Of a stretch of 64,000 nt of DNA, positions 61,266 to 64,000 are shown in pieces. The stretch lies in the NCBI RefSeq assembly GCF_017168235.1, contig NZ_JABFAO010000004.1, forward strand, positions 717,895 through 781,894, given 5' to 3'. The stretch's first letter is position 1. Every line of letters starts with the position of its first letter. This stretch comes from Rhodococcus sp. KRD197. Its GTDB lineage: Bacteria > Actinomycetota > Actinomycetes > Mycobacteriales > Mycobacteriaceae. The position numbers and the translations under genes were made by a program. A model generated the notes under the pieces. The model searched no databases, was not told the origin of the DNA, and saw nothing but the letters and a program-made list of their open reading frames with translations.

Positions 61266-64000
61266 ATGGTGCGCCCACCCACGTCACGGTCCATTGTCCC
61301 AGGGGCAGGTCGGTTGGGCCTGGTGGAATCGTCGGCCCCCGGCGATCTTCAGCAGCTGGGATGGGTCGGCGAGGACAGCCTCGAACTGCTGTGGTCGCTC
61401 TCTCGTGCTGCCAACGCTGACCTTGCCCTCCGGACGGTCGTTCGATTGGCCGAAACTCTTGGCGATCGGTATGCGCAACTGGACTCCGCCCTGCGGACGG
61501 ACCGAGGTCTCCGCGGGAGACTGTTCGGTCTGACGGGTGCATCGAGCGCCTTGGCCGACCACCTCGTGTCCGATCCCGAGTCGTGGCGGCTGCTCAGCAC
61601 TCCGCCCGGCAGATCGGCCGGAGCCAACGCGCAGATCGAACTGCCCAGCAAGGCGCAGCTCACCAAGGAACTGCTCGACGCGGTCGACGCGGTTCCCGAG
61701 ACCGGCGAGAACGCGGCACCGAATCTGTATCGGGCCGGGGTGATCGGGCCCGAGGCCGTCGCAGCGCTGAGAAAGACCTACCGCGATCAAGTGATGGTGT
61801 TGGCGGCAGCCGACCTCGCCGCCACCGTCGAAAACGAGCCGGTGCTCCCGTACCAGCTGGTGGGAAACCAGCTCTCCGACATGGCCGACGCCGCGTTGAC
61901 TGCTGCCCTCGCCGTTGCCGTCGCCACCGCGTGCCCCGACAGGCCGTGTCCCACCCGTCTCGCGGTGATCGCGATGGGCAAGTGCGGTGCACGGGAACTC
62001 AACTACGTCTCCGACGTGGACGTGGTGTTCGTAGCCGAGCCCGCCGACTCGGTCGCCAGCCGGATTGCCGGTGAGCTGATGCGAGTGGGCTCCTCGGCCT
62101 TCTTCGAGGTCGATGCCGCGCTGCGACCGGAGGGTAAGAGGGGCGAACTCGTCCGTACCCTCGATTCACACATCGCCTACTACAAGCGGTGGGCGAAGAC
62201 CTGGGAGTTCCAGGCCCTGCTCAAGGCACGTCCGATGACCGGAGACCTCGAACTCGGTCACGACTACGTCGCCGCGCTGAACCCGATGGTGTGGCTCGCC
62301 TCCCAACGCGAGGATTTCGTTCCCGAGGTGCGAGCGATGCGTCGCCGCGTCGAGGAGATGGTTCCACCCGAACTACGGGAGCGGGAGATCAAGCTCGGAC
62401 GCGGAAGTCTGCGCGACGTCGAGTTCGCCGTCCAGCTGCTGCAGCTCGTGCACGGCCGCACCGACGAAACTCTCCGTGTGTTGGGCACCGTCGATGCCCT
62501 CGCCGCGCTCACCGAGGGTGGATACATCGGCCGCGACGACGCAGCCAACCTCACCGCCTCGTACGAGTTCTTGCGACTGCTCGAGCATCGTTTGCAGCTG
62601 CAGCGGATGAAGCGAACGCACACCCTTCCGCCGGCGGACGACGAAGAAGCGCTGCGCTGGCTGGCGCGGGCCGCGCACATGCGTCCCGACGGCAACCGCG
62701 ACGCACTGGGTGTGCTGAACGCCGAAATCAAACGCAACGCCCAGCGCATTCGCCGTCTGCACGCGAAGTTGTTCTATCGACCGTTGCTCGATTCGGTGGT
62801 GCGCTTCGATTCCGACACCGTGCGGCTGACGCCGGATGCCGCCAAACGCCAGCTCGCCGCACTCGGCTTCGCAACGCCCGAGAATGCCCTCGGGCACCTT
62901 CGGGCCCTGGTCGGCGGAGGTGCCCGGCGGGGGCAGATCCAGGCGGTACTGCTGCCGACCCTGCTCGAATGGCTCGCCGATACCCCCGACCCCGATGCCG
63001 GTCTGCTCAACTACCGCAGGTTGTCCGAGGCCGCAGTCGATCAGACCTGGTTCCTGCGCACACTCCGCGACGAAGGCGCCGTCGCGCAGCGGCTGATGAT
63101 CGTGCTCGGATCCTCGGCCTACGTGCCGGATCTGCTGATCAAAGCGCCTGAAGTGATTCGCTTGTTCGCCGACGGTCCGACGGGCCCGCGACTGCTCGAC
63201 GTCGAGCCGGAGGAGACGTACCGCGCAATCCTGTCCTCGTCCGGCCGCTACGAGGACCCGGCCAGGGCCATCAACGCGGCACGTTCGTTGCGCCGACACG
63301 AGTTGGCTCGGGTGGCATCGGCGGACATCCTGGGCATGCTCGAAGTGCCGCAGGTGTGCCGCGCGTTGTCCTCGGTGTGGGCTGCCGTCATCAATGCCGC
63401 GCTGGATGCTGCGATCAGGGCCAGTACCGCCGAGCGCGGGGAACCGGCTCCCGCAACCTTGGCGGTCATCGGAATGGGGCGTCTCGGCGGCGGCGAACTC
63501 GGCTACGGCAGCGACGCGGACGTGCTGTTCGTGTGCGAGCCGACCGGCGACGCCGACGACACTGTCGCCCTCAAATGGGCGAACGGAATCGCAGACAGGA
63601 TCCGCAAGATGCTCGGTGCGCCGAGTACCGATCCGCCGCTCGAAGTCGACACCGGACTGCGCCCGGAGGGGCGCAACGGGCCCGTGGTCCGCACGCTCGC
63701 CTCCTACGAGGCGTATTACGCGCAGTGGGCGCAAGCATGGGAGGTGCAGGCGCTCCTTCGTGCACACCAGGTGGCCGGAGACCAGGATCTCGGGATTCGC
63801 TTCCTGCTGATGGCCGACAAGGTGCGCTATCCGGAAGGCGGCGTCTCGCAGGACGCTGTTCGCGAGATACGTCGCATCAAGGCACGGATCGATTCGGAGC
63901 GATTGCCGAAGGGCGCGGACCCGGCCACCCACACGAAGCTGGGCCGCGGCGGACTCGCCGACATCGAATGGACGGTCCAGCTGATTCAGCTGCAACATGC
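61266..64000 (+). CDS. glnE: Bifunctional glutamine synthetase adenylyltransferase/deadenylase GlnE (partial)
   Basis: The frame is open to the window edge: 911 codons of a family with about 990-1000 residues, so some 85 residues are missing. Two homologous nucleotidyltransferase domains are visible: deadenylase-type [19 protein letters not shown] near 238-256 and adenylylase-type [19 protein letters not shown] near 738-756, each with the G-x-x-G/A...SDxD metal site, and each followed by a helical domain ([41 protein letters not shown]). It switches GlnA1 off and on by AMP transfer. GGGGGTG precedes the ATG. Follows glnA2 with a 104-bp gap. Confidence 0.95.
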   Translation, partial: MVRPPTSRSIVPGAGRLGLVESSAPGDLQQLGWVGEDSLELLWSLSRAANADLALRTVVRLAETLGDRYAQLDSALRTDRGLRGRLFGLTGASSALADHLVSDPESWRLLSTPPGRSAGANAQIELPSKAQLTKELLDAVDAVPETGENAAPNLYRAGVIGPEAVAALRKTYRDQVMVLAAADLAATVENEPVLPYQLVGNQLSDMADAALTAALAVAVATACPDRPCPTRLAVIAMGKCGARELNYVSDVDVVFVAEPADSVASRIAGELMRVGSSAFFEVDAALRPEGKRGELVRTLDSHIAYYKRWAKTWEFQALLKARPMTGDLELGHDYVAALNPMVWLASQREDFVPEVRAMRRRVEEMVPPELREREIKLGRGSLRDVEFAVQLLQLVHGRTDETLRVLGTVDALAALTEGGYIGRDDAANLTASYEFLRLLEHRLQLQRMKRTHTLPPADDEEALRWLARAAHMRPDGNRDALGVLNAEIKRNAQRIRRLHAKLFYRPLLDSVVRFDSDTVRLTPDAAKRQLAALGFATPENALGHLRALVGGGARRGQIQAVLLPTLLEWLADTPDPDAGLLNYRRLSEAAVDQTWFLRTLRDEGAVAQRLMIVLGSSAYVPDLLIKAPEVIRLFADGPTGPRLLDVEPEETYRAILSSSGRYEDPARAINAARSLRRHELARVASADILGMLEVPQVCRALSSVWAAVINAALDAAIRASTAERGEPAPATLAVIGMGRLGGGELGYGSDADVLFVCEPTGDADDTVALKWANGIADRIRKMLGAPSTDPPLEVDTGLRPEGRNGPVVRTLASYEAYYAQWAQAWEVQALLRAHQVAGDQDLGIRFLLMADKVRYPEGGVSQDAVREIRRIKARIDSERLPKGADPATHTKLGRGGLADIEWTVQLIQLQH

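Noticed and set aside
62373..63998. 541-codon minus-strand frame at the right end
   Set aside because: Antisense to glnE, whose two nucleotidyltransferase domains are in the + frame.

Overview
High-GC, gene-dense actinobacterial DNA. Gene content and order match the Corynebacteriales/Nocardiaceae, and a Rhodococcus (or Rhodococcoides) chromosome is the best guess. Evidence includes groEL1 with a His-rich tail, whiB3, sigD/rsdA, guaB2-guaB3-choD-guaA, imuA'-imuB, dnaE2, cobC/ptkA/ptpA/SURF1/cobD, the F420-dependent Ddn family, and glnA2-glnE. The species call is an inference from gene content, not from a database search.

Left block (1-28,962) follows the order known around Rv3417c-Rv3391 and Rv3370c of M. 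tuberculosis. It has the groEL1 3' end, whiB3, a TPR-like protein, sigD with its anti-sigma factor rsdA, a DUF5319 protein, purine synthesis (guaB2, guaB3, guaA) around a ChoD-type oxidase, and a LiaFSR-like envelope-stress module (PspC/LiaF protein divergent from a PspC-histidine kinase and its response regulator). After these come a Ser/Thr kinase, the SOS mutasome genes imuA'-imuB, an alpha/beta hydrolase, a fatty acyl reductase (acrA1-like), an MmpL exporter and dnaE2. Both mutasome transcription units carry a LexA-type box, so damage-inducible mutagenesis is encoded in two places here. The block ends in decayed material: a phosphoesterase remnant and a histidine-kinase-like protein with no phospho-acceptor His and no ATPase domain.

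At about 29,137-29,206 there is an Illumina Nextera adapter: Read-1 transposase end, i5 index GAGCCTTA, and a blurred P5 sequence. It truncates a FprB-like gene on one side and the 3' end of an unidentified gene on the other. The window is therefore probably an artificial join of two genomic pieces, and synteny across this point should not be trusted.

Middle block (29,207-42,640) is accessory and catabolic. It holds a molybdopterin oxidoreductase with a FprB-like ferredoxin partner and a divergent TetR regulator, a Ddn-family protein, two more TetR regulators, a DUF5313 protein with an OhrR-like MarR regulator, the lysE/lysG exporter-regulator pair, a renalase-like flavoprotein, an iron alcohol dehydrogenase, methylmalonate-semialdehyde dehydrogenase with a LysR regulator, and small membrane or hypothetical proteins.

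Right block (42,641-64,000) matches Rv2236c-Rv2221c: cobD, SURF1, ptpA, ptkA-like HAD protein, cobC-like aminotransferase, Nif3 protein, zinc-ribbon protein and RNase H/phosphatase. These are followed by an SLC13-type transporter, a DUF1697 protein, RNase P RNA, an RNB ribonuclease, proline iminopeptidase, a lipoprotein, panB, nadE, a Hip1/CaeA-like protease, glnA2 and the start of glnE.

About twenty genes have a TANNNT -10 hexamer 6-8 nt before the start codon and no good Shine-Dalgarno, which suggests widespread leaderless transcription and was used to choose starts. No tRNA, CRISPR array, insertion sequence or prophage was recognised.
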